From: Corynebacterium provencense | GTDB taxonomy: Bacteria > Actinomycetota > Actinomycetes > Mycobacteriales > Mycobacteriaceae | Reading direction: 5' to 3' | Assembly (NCBI GenBank): GCA_900049755.1 | Contig: LT160592.1 | Coordinates: 1,265,650-1,301,717, forward strand | Length of the DNA stretch: 36,068 nucleotides | Part shown: positions 1 through 7,608 of the stretch, one piece after another | Position numbering within the stretch: the stretch's first letter is position 1 | Layout of the letters: each line of letters starts with the position of its first letter | Notes under the pieces: model-generated | What the model saw: only the letters and a program-made list of their open reading frames with translations | Told to the model about the DNA's origin: nothing | The model's database searches: none | Translations under genes and position numbers: made by a program

Positions 1-1
1 C

Positions 2-76
2 GCCGCCACGCAGGCGATCGACGACTGCACCGACCACACGGAGACGGAGTACTCCACCTCCGGACGCTTCGACTGA
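2..76 (+). CDS. 3' end of an unidentified gene (partial)
   Basis: An open frame enters from the left edge and ends at a TGA at 74-76. The last residues, ending STSGRFD, are acidic and hydrophilic. No family can be recognised from about 24 residues. It lies directly left of a degenerate mate-pair adapter (108-145), so its neighbourhood with ygfZ may not be real. It could also be a chance open frame. Confidence 0.3.
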   Translation, partial: AATQAIDDCTDHTETEYSTSGRFD

Positions 77-107
77 CCTGCCCCGACCGGGGCCGCGCGC
101 CCACCCC

Positions 108-145
108 CTGTGCCTTATACGAGTCTAGCTGTCGATAAGAGACAG
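108..145. other. Degenerate Nextera mate-pair junction adapter (assembly artefact)
   Basis: Aligned without gaps, these 38 bases match the palindromic mate-pair junction (two head-to-head 19-bp Tn5 mosaic ends) at 30 of 38 positions. The last eight bases are identical (AGAGACAG) and the centre keeps TCTAG. There is no transposase or 9-bp target duplication, so a library adapter left in the assembly explains it better than a transposon. The ygfZ reading frame changes character exactly here. Sequence left of it may belong elsewhere in the genome. Confidence 0.88.
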
Positions 146-1242
146 CGCTTCACCAGGGCGAGGACCACCGGCCCGTAGTCGGCGTCGTGGACCGGGGCAC
201 CTGTCCTGCCCACGGTGCGGCCCCCGGCGGTGACAGACGACCCGACTTCAGGAAGGGTCCCGGTGGAACCGTCGAGCTGCAGCAGGACCAGCAGCCGTGG
301 CGGCTGTCCGAGGTTGTGCACCCGGCTGACCGTCTCCTGGCCCCGGTAGCACCCCTTGTTCAGGTGAACACTCGACGAAGTCGGACCGTCCTGGGCGTCG
401 GCGAGCCGTGTCGCCTCCCCGGATTCGGGCCCGATGAAGGCGGGAACCTCGTGGGGAATCACCCGCTCGTCCGTGTCAACCCCGAGGACCGGCACCCGGT
501 CGCGCAGCCGCCAGGCATCCACGGCCGTTCCCCCGGTCGGTACGGCACCCGCCGAGACGAGGTCGTCCCACACACCGGTGATCCTCTCCCGGGGCACCCA
601 CAGGTCGGTGACCGGGATACCGGAGGTCTGACGGGTCCGCCAGAAAACGGCCAGGGGATGCGGTGCCCCGGAAGTACCGGCGGCACCTGTGCCGGGGAAC
701 CCGTCGGGGCGCAGCACACTGAGCCGGGCCAGTGCCGGACGGTCGATCTCCACCCCGGACCAGAACACCATTCTGCGCAGGAAGCCCTCGAGGTCGTCCG
801 CACGGTCCGCTGCGACATCGAGCACGACCACGGGGTCACCGTCCCCCGCACCGCTGTGCTCCGCGTCGACGTTGTCAGGGGTCACCACGCTGATACCGAA
901 CGCCTGCTCGATCCGGCCACGGGCGTCGAGCAGCAGCCCGTCCGTCGCCGTGCCCGGAGCAGCTGCGTCGATCTTCTGGGAGATGAAGTCGTTGAGCCAC
1001 CCCCTGGCCGCGGCACCTGTGACTGTCAGCGCCACCCTGTCCCACCCGTCGACCAGACCGGTGGCACCCTCGTCCACGCGGGACTGCTCGACCAGCGGAG
1101 CCCCGTAATGACGTGCGGTGACCGACTCGACCCCCGTACCGTCCCGGGTGCTCGCCGCTGCAACATGGGCCACGATCGGTGATACTTCCGGGACACTCAC
1201 ACCGTCCACTGTAACCCACCGGCGGACAGGGGCGGCGGCCAC
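146..1242 (-). CDS. ygfZ: YgfZ/GcvT-domain folate-binding protein, 3' end lost
   Basis: A tetrahydrofolate-dependent protein of the YgfZ family, which supports assembly or repair of Fe-S enzymes in the cytoplasm. The family signature KGCYRGQE is at about residues 296-303, with its conserved cysteine. The N-terminal half has the aminomethyltransferase-like fold pattern (ARGWLNDFISQ, LLLDARGRIE). The protein is real up to LALVK; the open frame runs on to 115, but the last residues (RCLLSTARLV) are encoded by the adapter at 108-145, so the true C-terminus is missing. The GTG at 1242 leaves only 17 bp to the divergent pabC start and has no clear ribosome site. In-frame GTG codons, for example at 1209, are equally possible starts. 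The neighbour order resembles the mycobacterial Rv0811c-Rv0813c region. Confidence 0.85.
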
Positions 1243-1247
1243 AGACC

Positions 1248-1259
1248 TAGGATGTCCAC
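1248..1259 (+). promoter_or_regulatory. -10 box of a leaderless pabC promoter
   Basis: TAGGAT at 1248-1253 fits the actinobacterial TAnnnT -10 consensus. It is followed by six bases and then the ATG at 1260, the geometry of a leaderless transcript. No Shine-Dalgarno sequence precedes the ATG, which supports this. The -35 region is not recognisable. Confidence 0.5.
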
Positions 1260-2246
1260 ATGACCGAAGAGAACCAGAGCGCCCGGCGTCACCGGAAACC
1301 CGCTCCCGCCACCTCCGGGGCCGACCTCAGGGTCGTCGTCGACGTACACCCCGCAGGGGACGCCGACCCCGCAGTCCTCGACGCCGCAGCCCCCGTCCTG
1401 TACATCGACGACCTCGCGGCGGTGCGCGGTGACGGTGTCTTCGAGACCCTGATGGTCAGGGGAGGGGCAGTACGGAACCTGGACCGGCACACCGCCCGGT
1501 TCCGGAACAGTTCCCGGATGCTCGACCTGCCCGACCCGGACACCGCCCGCTGGCACGCGGCCACAGACCTCGCACTGAAACGGTGGGCGGCCCTCGGTGG
1601 GCAGGACGGTTCCCTGCGGTGGATGTACTCCCGTGGCCGGGAGACCACCGGAATACCCACGGGCTGGGTCTCCGTCGCCCCTGAATCTCCCGCGGTCGCC
1701 CGCGACCGTGACCGCGGCGTCCGCGTGATGACGGCCCACCGGGGCTACAGCCTGCACATCGGGCACGACGCCGCGCCCTGGGCGCTCGTCGGCGCCAAGA
1801 CCCTGTCCTATGCGGCGAACATGGCGGCCCTGCGTTACGCCCGGGCCCACGGCCTCGACGACGTGATCTTCACCGGCGAGGGCGTGGGCACCGCAGCAGG
1901 GGACGACCGGGTGCTGGAGGGGCCCACCTCCTCGGTGATCGCCGTGCGGGACAGGCGCGGCGACGGCGGCGACAGTGTCCGGGAGATCCTCACCCCCCTC
2001 CACGAGGTCGGCGTCCTGCCCGGCACCACCCAGGCGGCGATGTTCCGACTGGCGGGTGCGTCCGGGTGGGAGTGCCGCGAGGAGCCCCTGACCGTCGCCG
2101 ACCTGCTGGACGCAGACGGGGTGTGGCTCCTGTCATCGGTGCGCAGGTACGCCCGGGTGACCGAACTCGACGGCACCCCGCTGCCCCGACCGACCTGCGC
2201 GGACGAGATCGAGGAACTTGCGACGGGGGCGGCGGAGGGGCGCTGA
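1260..2246 (+). CDS. pabC: Aminodeoxychorismate lyase-like class IV aminotransferase
   Basis: A PLP enzyme of the fold-type IV family. The likely role is release of pyruvate from 4-amino-4-deoxychorismate to give p-aminobenzoate for folate synthesis, though branched-chain or D-amino acid transaminases share the fold. The motif RGDGVFETLMV is near residues 57-67, and the PLP lysine is probably K180 in GAKTLSYAANM, followed by the typical LRYARAHGLDDVIF. At 328 residues it is slightly long because of a 20-residue charged N-terminal extension. Its stop lies four bases from the stop of the convergent nitrobindin-like gene, leaving no room for a terminator between them. A folate-related role fits the adjacent folate-dependent ygfZ. 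The family is clear; the exact reaction is inferred. Confidence 0.85.
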   Translation: MTEENQSARRHRKPAPATSGADLRVVVDVHPAGDADPAVLDAAAPVLYIDDLAAVRGDGVFETLMVRGGAVRNLDRHTARFRNSSRMLDLPDPDTARWHAATDLALKRWAALGGQDGSLRWMYSRGRETTGIPTGWVSVAPESPAVARDRDRGVRVMTAHRGYSLHIGHDAAPWALVGAKTLSYAANMAALRYARAHGLDDVIFTGEGVGTAAGDDRVLEGPTSSVIAVRDRRGDGGDSVREILTPLHEVGVLPGTTQAAMFRLAGASGWECREEPLTVADLLDADGVWLLSSVRRYARVTELDGTPLPRPTCADEIEELATGAAEGR

Positions 2247-2249
2247 ACC

Positions 2250-2972
2250 TCAGCCCATCACACGGGTGAGTTCCGCGGACATCCACGGGGTGAGGGCGGG
2301 GGCGTCTGCGCCGGCGTCCCCACCGGCACCGGATCCTTCCCCCGTCCCGCCCACCGGTCGCGCGAGACGTTCATCCACCCATCCGAGGTGGTTGTTCGGC
2401 ATGAGCCCGTAGAGTCGCCGGCCCGGGCCCAGGGAAGCCGGCCCGGTCTCGGTGACCATCGTCGACGCACTTTCCATCTGCCAGGAACGCTCGGTGAGCG
2501 GGCGACCGTACATGATCTCCACGGCACCGTCACTGTGCGCGGTGACGAACTCGATGTTGTCTTTCAGGTCGATCCGCAGAAAGCCGGTCTCCCGCCTGTC
2601 CTGGCCGACTGCCTGCCCCTTGTCGTCGAGGCGCCAGATCCGGGAGGAGAAGCTGATGTAGTTCTCCCCGTCGTGGGCGAAGACGAGCTGCTGGCCGAAA
2701 GCGTAGGGTTCGGAGCCGTCCGTGGGAGCGGCGTTTCCCTCGCCGCGCCACACGCCGATGAGCGGGAGCAGTGCGAGGAGGCCCTCGTGAAGGTCCGGGC
2801 CCTGGCGGAGGTTGGCGGTGTCCTCGGCCACAGGGAGGCCGCCGAGGGTCGGAATGTTACGGGACGCCGTGGTCCGGGCCTGTTCTGCGGCGCGGGCGAC
2901 AGCCTCGTTGCCGTCGACGGTGGTCGAGCCGGTGGGAGAGTCGGCGGTGGAGCCGGTGGGAGAGTCAGTCAT
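2250..2972 (-). CDS. Nitrobindin-like heme-binding beta-barrel protein
   Basis: A member of the FABP-like / nitrobindin (DUF1794) family, cytoplasmic ten-stranded barrels that bind ferric heme and react with NO or peroxynitrite. The family motif GVWRGEG sits at the start of the barrel at about residues 73-79, after LLPLIG. A glycine-rich insertion (GGTGEGSGAGGDAGADA) lies near the C-terminus before the last strand (MSAELTRVMG). The N-terminus has a short repeat (DSPTGST twice). An ATG twelve bases upstream (2984) is also in frame; the internal ATG at 2972 was chosen because the protein then begins MTDSPTG. Convergent with pabC. The mycobacterial homologue Rv0813c lies in the same gene order. 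Confidence 0.85.
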   Translation of the reverse strand: MTDSPTGSTADSPTGSTTVDGNEAVARAAEQARTTASRNIPTLGGLPVAEDTANLRQGPDLHEGLLALLPLIGVWRGEGNAAPTDGSEPYAFGQQLVFAHDGENYISFSSRIWRLDDKGQAVGQDRRETGFLRIDLKDNIEFVTAHSDGAVEIMYGRPLTERSWQMESASTMVTETGPASLGPGRRLYGLMPNNHLGWVDERLARPVGGTGEGSGAGGDAGADAPALTPWMSAELTRVMG

Positions 2973-3015
2973 GGTGTCCAGCATACGTACCGGGTTCCGC
3001 CGGTATCCCGGTCAC

Positions 3016-3864
3016 TCACAGTCCGGCGCGGTCGTCCTCCGCCAGCGGAGCGGACACGGGCGCCAGGTCCGAGAGACTGACCCTGGTGAAGTTCTGCTCC
3101 GTCTCGATGTAGAGCGCTCCACCGTTGACGTACACCCGTCCGGGGCGGGAGTGCATGGGAAGTGACTCTCCCGGAAGCTCGAGGGTGAACGCCTCCATGA
3201 TCTGGTCACGGGTCTGCGGGTCCGGCGCCCGTGAACCACCGTCGCCACGGGACCTGTCCCCGTCGACGGAGACGATCTTTGTCGGGAGGATGCGTACGTC
3301 GCCCTCCCAGACCCTCAGGCGCATGTCGACTTTCACCGGTCCGGTGACGCCGGGGATGTCACCGGGGGTTGCGGTGAACTGGGCCTCGGTCTCCCACCCT
3401 CCGGCGGGGGAGATGTCCTCGACGCCCTGGATGTGCAGGTCGTCCATCCCGCTGCGGCCGTCGTCGGCGGCGAGCAGCTCTCCGAGGGCGACGGCGTCGA
3501 GCTGGAGGCGGGTGAACACCTTTCTCGCCGGTGCGTCGGTGAAACTGCCGGACAGAATCTCTTCCCTGGTCAGGGTGACTTTCTGGGCCGAGGAGGTGAC
3601 TGAGACCCGGGCGAAACCCGGTACTTCGACATCTCTGGCGTCCACCGACACTGACGGCAGGACATGGGTGAGCAGAGAGGAGACGAAGGGCATTCCCGAG
3701 ACCTGCACGGACGGTGGCGTGGCGAGGTTGGACTCCTTCCAGAGCCTCTGGGAGACCGACCTCTCCACTTTCGCCGCAACGATGCTGTCTGAGACGACGG
3801 CGACGGTCAGCAGGGTCAGGACGGTCACCAGAGCGGTGACGAGGATGCGGCGGAGCCGACGAGG
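3016..3864 (-). CDS. DUF2993 (LmeA-like) membrane-anchored protein, 5' end lost
   Basis: A DUF2993 protein, the family of mycobacterial LmeA, secreted or membrane-anchored lipid-binding proteins linked to envelope lipomannan metabolism. A basic stretch (RRLRRI) followed by a hydrophobic segment (LVTALVTVLTLLTVAVV) forms an N-terminal anchor. The rest matches the family pattern, with a proline-rich PGFARVSV and a C-terminal domain including FTLELPGESLPM. A GTG at 3828 is the first start inside the open frame, but the anchor codons continue upstream to 3864. The frame then hits the adapter at 3865, so the true start is lost. The break is best read as an assembly error rather than a mutation. 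Confidence 0.8.
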   Translation of the reverse strand, partial: PRRLRRILVTALVTVLTLLTVAVVSDSIVAAKVERSVSQRLWKESNLATPPSVQVSGMPFVSSLLTHVLPSVSVDARDVEVPGFARVSVTSSAQKVTLTREEILSGSFTDAPARKVFTRLQLDAVALGELLAADDGRSGMDDLHIQGVEDISPAGGWETEAQFTATPGDIPGVTGPVKVDMRLRVWEGDVRILPTKIVSVDGDRSRGDGGSRAPDPQTRDQIMEAFTLELPGESLPMHSRPGRVYVNGGALYIETEQNFTRVSLSDLAPVSAPLAEDDRAGL

Positions 3865-3902
3865 CTGTCTCTTCTACACATCGGGAGGAGTAGAAGACAC
3901 AG
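3865..3902. other. Degenerate Nextera mate-pair junction adapter (assembly artefact)
   Basis: An ungapped match of 31 of 38 positions to the mate-pair junction. The first nine bases (CTGTCTCTT) and the following TACACATC are intact. It interrupts the DUF2993 gene in its N-terminal anchor. Together with the 80-bp copy that follows, it has the order expected of a circularised mate-pair fragment: fragment end, junction, fragment start. Confidence 0.93.
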
Positions 3903-3982
3903 GTAACCCGCCGGCGGACATAGGCGGGGTCCACAGCCCTAAGAAGAACACATGGCAGCAGAGATCCAGACCGCCGGGCATC
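3903..3982 (+). repeat. Degraded 80-bp copy of 1211-1290 (chimeric insert)
   Basis: This block aligns without gaps to 1211-1290, the region around the ygfZ/pabC starts, with 63 of 80 identical positions counted by eye. It is bounded exactly by two adapter-like elements. Read as a mate-pair junction, the fragment would run from 1211 to 3864, about 2.65 kb, a normal mate-pair insert size. It contains no functional gene. The shared start-codon context (CACATG) is carried over from pabC. Confidence 0.88.
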
Positions 3983-4020
3983 CTGTATCTAGTGAGAAGG
4001 GAGAGGGGGATAAGGGACAG
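3983..4020. other. Third, more degenerate mate-pair junction adapter
   Basis: An ungapped match of 24 of 38 positions to the junction, with CTGT at the left end and ATAAGGGACAG at the right end. The divergence is larger, mainly changes to G, as in low-quality read tails or a bad gap fill. It abuts the broken amidase gene. Its identity rests partly on its exact 38-base length and on sitting immediately after the 80-bp copy. Confidence 0.75.
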
Positions 4021-4282
4021 GTCCGCGCCAGTACGCGTCCGCCGCGGCGACGGCTGCGACCTGGTCCGGGTCCGTGGCGAGGATCCCGGTGACCGCGTTG
4101 ATCTCCGGTGCGGTGGCGGCGATGCGGGCAAGGGATTCGGCGACCACTTCGGAGGGGAGCCGGCGTCCTGCCGCAAAGTCCGCCAGGAGTTCTGTCGCCG
4201 AGGCGGTTGACGAGGCCACGGCAGGATTCAGGCCGGCAGGATTCAGGCCGGCAGGGTTTGATGTGTGGACAGTGTCTGTCAC
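4021..4282 (-). CDS. Amidase, N-terminal fragment
   Basis: The N-terminal about 87 residues of an amidase-signature / GatA-like enzyme. SATELLADFAAGRRLPSEVVAESLARIAATAPEINAVTG is the usual helical start of AtzE/allophanate-hydrolase/GatA-type amidases (a short motif within it is LARIAATAPEINAV). The Ser-Ser-Lys catalytic part is missing because the frame runs into the adapter at 3983-4020. The start has a duplicated AGLNP unit. It is the last gene of the minus-strand PucR cluster, 27 bp after the symporter. With a carbamoylase upstream, it would hydrolyse an amide or ureide intermediate; the substrate is not decidable. The truncation is probably an assembly artefact. Confidence 0.75.
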
Positions 4283-4309
4283 AGGAGATTCTCCTCAGGG
4301 TCGGAAAGA

Positions 4310-5803
4310 TCAGACTTCGGCGGGAACATGACCGCCGGCGCCGGGGCTGACGTCGGTCGGGGCCGGGACGGAGGCACGTCGGGTGGGCATGTCCGGGAAC
4401 CTGGGACGCTCTGCCCTGCCGGTGGCCAGGGAGACGGCAACCATGACGACGAGGTTGGCGACAAGGCCGGTGACACCGTTGTTCACACCCCAGAGGTTGG
4501 TACCGGCGATGGTGTAGGCGATGACGATCACCTCACCGACGACGAGGCCTGCGATGAGGCCCCTGGCGTTGATGAGCGTGGACCGGGTACAGGACAGGAT
4601 GTTCGCCGGAGCGAGCTGGGCCAGCCCTGCGTAGGTCAGCAGGTAGAGGTTGGCCATGAGATCCGGCCGGGTCAGCGAGAGCCACAGGGAAGCGAGCAGG
4701 ATGACACCTGCAGAGATCTTGCCGACCATGAGGCGTCGTCCGTCGGTCGTTCCGGCCGGGGTGAGGTTCGAGGAAACGAGGGTGGCGATCGAGAGGACAC
4801 AGTGTGCCGCGGGAACGATCGCACAGGAGATACCGGCGATGAGGACGGCTCCCATCATCCAACCGGGCAGGGAATCCTGGGCGATGGTGAGGATGGCGGA
4901 GTTTTCCTCCCCCTTGCCGACCTCCAGGTGGGTGGCGGCGTAGAAGCCGATGATGATCGGCACGAATGTGGCCAGGGTGTACAGGGGCAGCATGACATGG
5001 TTCTTGGACACGGCACGGGAGCCGTTGGCGGACAGCACCGCCGGCCAGCTCTCCGGCAGTGTCATACCGCCGAGGCCGATACCGCTGACGATGACACTGG
5101 TGACGAACCAGATGATTCCGTAGGTCTGGGAGCCCGGGTCCACCGTGAGCATGTCACCGGCCTCGGACATGACGCCGTCGAGGCCCCATTCGCCCGAGTA
5201 CCTGACGAGCACTCCGAACAGGATGACCAGGAGTGCCACGACCATGGCCACGTCCTTGAAGTACGCCGCGGAGGCGACACCGCGCAGGCCTGCGTAGCCG
5301 ACGAAGAGGAGGATGAGGACGGTGGCGACGATCATGGAGGCGTTACCGGCGGACTTCTGTCCGGTGGCGAAGGACACCATGGTTCCGAGGCCCACGATCT
5401 GGACCTGGACGATCGGGACGAAGAAGATGACGGAGACCAGGGCGACAAGTTTGCCGAGCAGTGGGCTGCGGAACTGGTGTCCGACCATGTCTGCGTTGGT
5501 GTGGTAGCTGAAGACCTTCCCCAGTTTCCAGACGACGGGGCCGATGAGGAACATGCCGATGTACCCGAGGACCAGGTAGGCGGGCATGTATGTCGCGGAG
5601 ACTCCGCCGAGAACGGTGAGGCCCGACATCCCCAGGAAGGTGAAGCTGGTGAAGATGGCGCCCGCCTGGAGGAAGAACGTGGTCAGGCTGCTCATGCCCC
5701 GGTTACCGATGGACCATCCGGTGTGGGTGTCCAGGGACTGCCGCCGTCCCATGGCGGCGAGGACGGTGACGAGGAGGATACCGATGACAGCTGCGACGAT
5801 CAT
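4310..5803 (-). CDS. Sodium:solute symporter (SSS) family transporter
   Basis: An integral membrane Na+-coupled symporter of 497 residues with about 13 hydrophobic segments, the usual SSS size. Family features include the N-terminal region SIGNRGMSSLTTFFLQAGAIF, with a glycine-rich sodium-site helix (GMSGLTVLGG), and the long series IVATVLILLFVGYAGLRG typical of SSS helix 5. The start ATG overlaps the stop of the DUF3311 gene by four bases (ATGA at 5800-5803), so the two are translationally coupled. SSS transporters paired with DUF3311 proteins are a common couple. From context the substrate is likely a ureide, hydantoin, purine breakdown product or N-carbamoyl compound (inference). Confidence 0.85.
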   Translation of the reverse strand: MIVAAVIGILLVTVLAAMGRRQSLDTHTGWSIGNRGMSSLTTFFLQAGAIFTSFTFLGMSGLTVLGGVSATYMPAYLVLGYIGMFLIGPVVWKLGKVFSYHTNADMVGHQFRSPLLGKLVALVSVIFFVPIVQVQIVGLGTMVSFATGQKSAGNASMIVATVLILLFVGYAGLRGVASAAYFKDVAMVVALLVILFGVLVRYSGEWGLDGVMSEAGDMLTVDPGSQTYGIIWFVTSVIVSGIGLGGMTLPESWPAVLSANGSRAVSKNHVMLPLYTLATFVPIIIGFYAATHLEVGKGEENSAILTIAQDSLPGWMMGAVLIAGISCAIVPAAHCVLSIATLVSSNLTPAGTTDGRRLMVGKISAGVILLASLWLSLTRPDLMANLYLLTYAGLAQLAPANILSCTRSTLINARGLIAGLVVGEVIVIAYTIAGTNLWGVNNGVTGLVANLVVMVAVSLATGRAERPRFPDMPTRRASVPAPTDVSPGAGGHVPAEV

Positions 5804-6066
5804 GCTGCGACCTCCCCGCGGGAGCGACCGGTCACTGCGGCGTCTGCGTCGTCAGCAGCGTCATCAGCGGGGTCGGCGAGTTCGGGTTCGTGCCGGTAGA
5901 GAAGTGCGAGGATGAGGGTGGTGGCGACACCCCAGCCGGCGACCCAGAGCATCATCACCGGGAGGCCGAGGACGACGGCCCCGGAGTTGACGAAGGGGTA
6001 GAGCGGGGTTCCCACCAGTGCGATGACGGGAATGAGAAGTAGTGAGTGCCAGGGGGTCAGGTGCAC
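5800..6066 (-). CDS. DUF3311 small membrane protein
   Basis: An 88-residue protein with two hydrophobic segments (LLLIPVIALVGTPLYPFVN and VVLGLPVMMLWVAGWGVATT) and an acidic cytoplasmic tail rich in Asp and Ala. This matches DUF3311 proteins encoded next to SSS symporters, thought to be accessory or stabilising subunits. It overlaps the symporter gene by four bases and lies 36 bp after the amidohydrolase, in the same operon. Confidence 0.8.
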   Translation of the reverse strand: MHLTPWHSLLLIPVIALVGTPLYPFVNSGAVVLGLPVMMLWVAGWGVATTLILALLYRHEPELADPADDAADDADAAVTGRSRGEVAA

Positions 6067-6102
6067 GGGATATCAGGTCCTCTCGGAGTCGGGGTGTTGT
6101 GG

Positions 6103-7419
6103 TCAGACGTCGGATCCGGCGAACGGCTCGCCGGGGGTTGTCCCGTCCAGGGCGCCGGTGACCAGGCGTCGGACGATCTGGGTGAATGCGGTGACGCCGG
6201 CGACCATGTCGGCGTCGGTGGAGAACTCACGTTCGCAGTGGGAGACACCGTCGACGGAGGGGATGAAGACCATCACGGACGGGGCGATGCGGTTGACAGC
6301 CACGGAATCGTGACCTGCCATGGTTTCGATGCGCATGCAGCTGACCCCGGCGTCCGCGGCCGCCTTCTCGGTCAGTTCCACCCCGTCGACCGGGTAGTGC
6401 TGGATATCCCGGATGTCGTAGTCCTCCACGTCGATCCGGATGCCGCGTTCGACGGCAAGGTCGGCGATCTGTCTGCGGAGGATGTCGCGGGCGTCGAGGA
6501 CGTCCTGTTTCTTCGAGGCCCGCAGGTCTATGACCAGGTCCACTTCACGGGGAACGACGATCGGCGAGTTCGGGTGGACGGTGAACTGGCCGACGGAGGT
6601 GACGATCTTCTCGGGTTCGAAGTTCTCGACGACGTCCTCGGTGAACAGGACGATCCTGGACGCGGCGACGAGGGCGTCGTGCCGGTCGGACATGATCGTC
6701 GCCCCGGTGTGGGACTGTTCGCCTCTCACTGCGACAAGCAGTTTCTGGGTGTACCAGCTCTGGGTGACCGCCCCGACCGTGGTCTGTTCCCGTTCGAGGA
6801 TGCGCCCCTGCTCAATGTGGATCTCGGCGTAGGCCGCGATCTCCGGCGCGGGGTCGGTGCCGAGACAGTCGATGGATTCCAGGGCCTCTTTCACGGTCAC
6901 ACCTGCCGGGTCGGTGGTGGCGAGCGCCTTCTCCCTGTCCAGCAGGCCTACCATCACGGAGCTGCCCATGATCGAGGGGGCGAAGCGTGCACCTTCCTCG
7001 TTGAACCAGTCGACGACGGTGAGATTGTGTGTCGGGGTCAGGCGTCCGGCCCGGACCTCGTCGTTGACGCGTGCTGCGGCGTGAAGTGCGGCGATGACGC
7101 CGTAGGTTCCGTCGAAGCGGCCGCCGAGCGGCTGACTGTCGAGATGTGAACCGATGAGGACGCCGGGTTCGTCGTCGATCCAGGTGAAGGTGGCGTACTG
7201 GTTGCCGATACCGTCGACGGTGACGGTCATGCCGAGAGCGGCCGCACGTTCCCGGAACCATGCACGCACGGCACCGTGTTCGGGGGTACCGGCCTGGCGG
7301 TCGATGCCACCGGCCTCTGTGGCCCCGTAGACGGTGGTGTGGTGGAAGTCGGCGAGGAAGTCTTCGTCGGTGACGTCGGCGGTACGGGTCGACGGCGCGA
7401 ACTGCACTGCAGTAGTCAT
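6103..7419 (-). CDS. M20-family amidohydrolase (N-carbamoyl-amino acid hydrolase / allantoate amidohydrolase)
   Basis: A cytoplasmic binuclear-metal amidohydrolase of 438 residues, the normal length. Metal-site motifs are GSHLDSQPLGGRFDG (H92, D103), FNEEGARF (E141, E142), AEIHIEQG (a His near 203) and a C-terminal SHCERE. GGRFDG and HIEQG are characteristic of the carbamoylase/allantoate branch rather than of M20 peptidases. The enzyme would release ammonia and CO2 from a carbamoyl group; allantoate, N-carbamoyl-amino acids and beta-ureidopropionate are the candidates. First gene after the PucR regulator, with an AG-rich stretch (AGAAAGAAGA) ahead of its ATG. The PucR neighbour favours ureide or purine nitrogen. 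Confidence 0.85.
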   Translation of the reverse strand: MTTAVQFAPSTRTADVTDEDFLADFHHTTVYGATEAGGIDRQAGTPEHGAVRAWFRERAAALGMTVTVDGIGNQYATFTWIDDEPGVLIGSHLDSQPLGGRFDGTYGVIAALHAAARVNDEVRAGRLTPTHNLTVVDWFNEEGARFAPSIMGSSVMVGLLDREKALATTDPAGVTVKEALESIDCLGTDPAPEIAAYAEIHIEQGRILEREQTTVGAVTQSWYTQKLLVAVRGEQSHTGATIMSDRHDALVAASRIVLFTEDVVENFEPEKIVTSVGQFTVHPNSPIVVPREVDLVIDLRASKKQDVLDARDILRRQIADLAVERGIRIDVEDYDIRDIQHYPVDGVELTEKAAADAGVSCMRIETMAGHDSVAVNRIAPSVMVFIPSVDGVSHCEREFSTDADMVAGVTAFTQIVRRLVTGALDGTTPGEPFAGSDV

Positions 7420-7608
7420 GGGCAGGTCTTCTTTCTCGGGGAGTGAGATTCTTTACCTGTTCAGACTGGACGCCCACCCGGTGGTCACAGAGGTGCATTT
7501 CGCTCCGAAAGGCCGGCTCTGCCGGACGGTCTGTCCATTTGTTACCCGGGCGTTGTGGGAGGGTTTCGGGCGGGATTCACGGCAGGTCCGATGTGAAGAC
7601 CTGCACTT

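Noticed and set aside
108..145. Tn5-like mosaic ends as remnants of a natural transposon
   Set aside because: The two ends abut as a 38-bp palindrome with no element between them, no transposase and no target duplication. The library junction adapter explains the exact length and the 2.65-kb mate-pair geometry at the second site.
4265..5899. 544-aa plus-strand open frame
   Set aside because: It lies antisense to the symporter gene, and its product is a low-complexity Gly/Asp/His-rich sequence. A shadow of high-GC codon bias.
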